Below the pieces are notes generated by a model that was given only the letters and a program-made list of their open reading frames with translations, did not search any database and was not told the origin of the DNA. 64,000 bases of DNA from Metaphire vulgaris (taxonomy: Eukaryota; Annelida; Clitellata; Crassiclitellata; Megascolecidae): contig JACLAT010000045.1 of NCBI GenBank assembly GCA_018105865.1, forward strand, positions 654,501-718,500. The letters run 5' to 3'. Of the stretch, positions 63,640 through 64,000 are shown piece after piece; the first letter of the stretch is position 1, and each line of letters begins with the position of its first letter. Both the position numbers and the translations under genes were made by a program.

Positions 63640-64000
63640 TGGTGGGCAGAGCAATGCGGAGACCTGGAGGAACTGCAACGCCAGGGAAGACATGACAAAG
63701 TGTATGCAAAGGTAAAATCACTCGACAACAAGAAAAAGGAAGGGCAGCCACAGCAGCGAAAGACAAGAATGGTACTCTCATAACCGAACCGGACAAAGTA
63801 AGAACAAGATGGAAGGAATACATAGAAGGTCTGTACTGTGCGCAAGAGAAACCACAGACACTTGATGGAGATGAAGTGCAGTGGATGATATTGGACCAGA
63901 AATCTTGGAAGAAGAACTAATTGCAGCAATCAGGGACCTAAAGAACAACAAAGCTGAAGGAATTGACAACATACCTGCAGAAATGCTCAAGAACCTGGGC
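63640..64000 (+). pseudogene. RTE-like LINE fragment running off the window
   Basis: Plus-strand pieces: ELQRQGRHDKVYAKVKSL, KTRMGTLI-like, PDKVRTRWKEYIEGLY, then LEEELIAAIRDLKNNKAEGI and DNIPAEMLKNLG at the very end. This is the linker and start of the reverse transcriptase of an RTE-type element. Frameshifts occur near 63760 and 63840. It continues beyond 64000. Confidence 0.85.

Overview
The window is eukaryotic nuclear DNA from an animal, most likely a marine invertebrate. It is AT-rich, has an intron-split secreted fibrinogen-domain gene, tandem C2H2 zinc-finger genes, and very many decayed non-LTR retrotransposons and short inverted-repeat DNA transposons. There is no prokaryotic gene layout. 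The exact phylum cannot be fixed by reading. The mix of fibrinogen-related genes, L2/CR1-like and RTE-like LINEs, hAT, Harbinger-like and piggyBac elements would fit a hemichordate, echinoderm, cephalochordate or similar genome.

Host genes: (i) A family of five C2H2 zinc-finger loci at 6.9-8.6 kb (+), 12.6-14.1 kb (-), 41.9-43.2 kb (+), 47.1-48.4 kb (-) and 59.8-60.9 kb (+), plus a broken C-terminal remnant at 10.8-11.4 kb (-). Each carries a finger array in one exon followed by a shared C-terminal module: a linker with VGMI-NKQEK, a divergent last finger (CGFC..HFLKHCSLH), an acidic DLSQDLIF segment and, in some, a final RWFGH tail. The 6.9 and 59.8 kb genes lie in a roughly 3 kb duplicated block and share a frameshift that removes the tail. 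The loci at 41.9 and 47.1 kb have internal frameshifts. (ii) A five-exon gene on the minus strand (28291 to 22795) whose splice sites join in frame to give a 316-residue secreted protein: signal peptide, short helical stalk and a complete fibrinogen-like (ficolin/FREP type) domain.

Mobile DNA fills most of the rest. 0-5 kb: a fold-back composite repeat, a hAT MITE, and a decayed 2.5 kb hAT element with a recognisable transposase C-terminus. 14.4-21 kb: an RTE-like LINE, a 934 bp hAT element, an L2-like LINE and a hAT with a BED-finger remnant. 22-32 kb: the fibrinogen gene, with Harbinger-like and hAT MITEs and an RTE fragment in its introns and flanks. 32-40 kb: a piggyBac relic, several MITEs, a 5S-rRNA-like sequence, a tRNA-derived SINE and two LINE fragments. 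44-46 kb: nested MITEs in LINE debris. 49.9-53.4 kb: a GC-rich, nearly full-length L2/CR1-type LINE, followed by a minisatellite. 54-58 kb: sparse LINE ends and an inverted repeat. 61-64 kb: an unclassified transposon-like coding relic and RTE fragments running off the end.

The strongest second-look items are the shared C-terminal module and short upstream reading frames of the zinc-finger family, their repeated frameshifts, the complete fibrinogen gene model, and a set of MITEs with intact target-site duplications, several of which can be checked against empty sites inside this same window.
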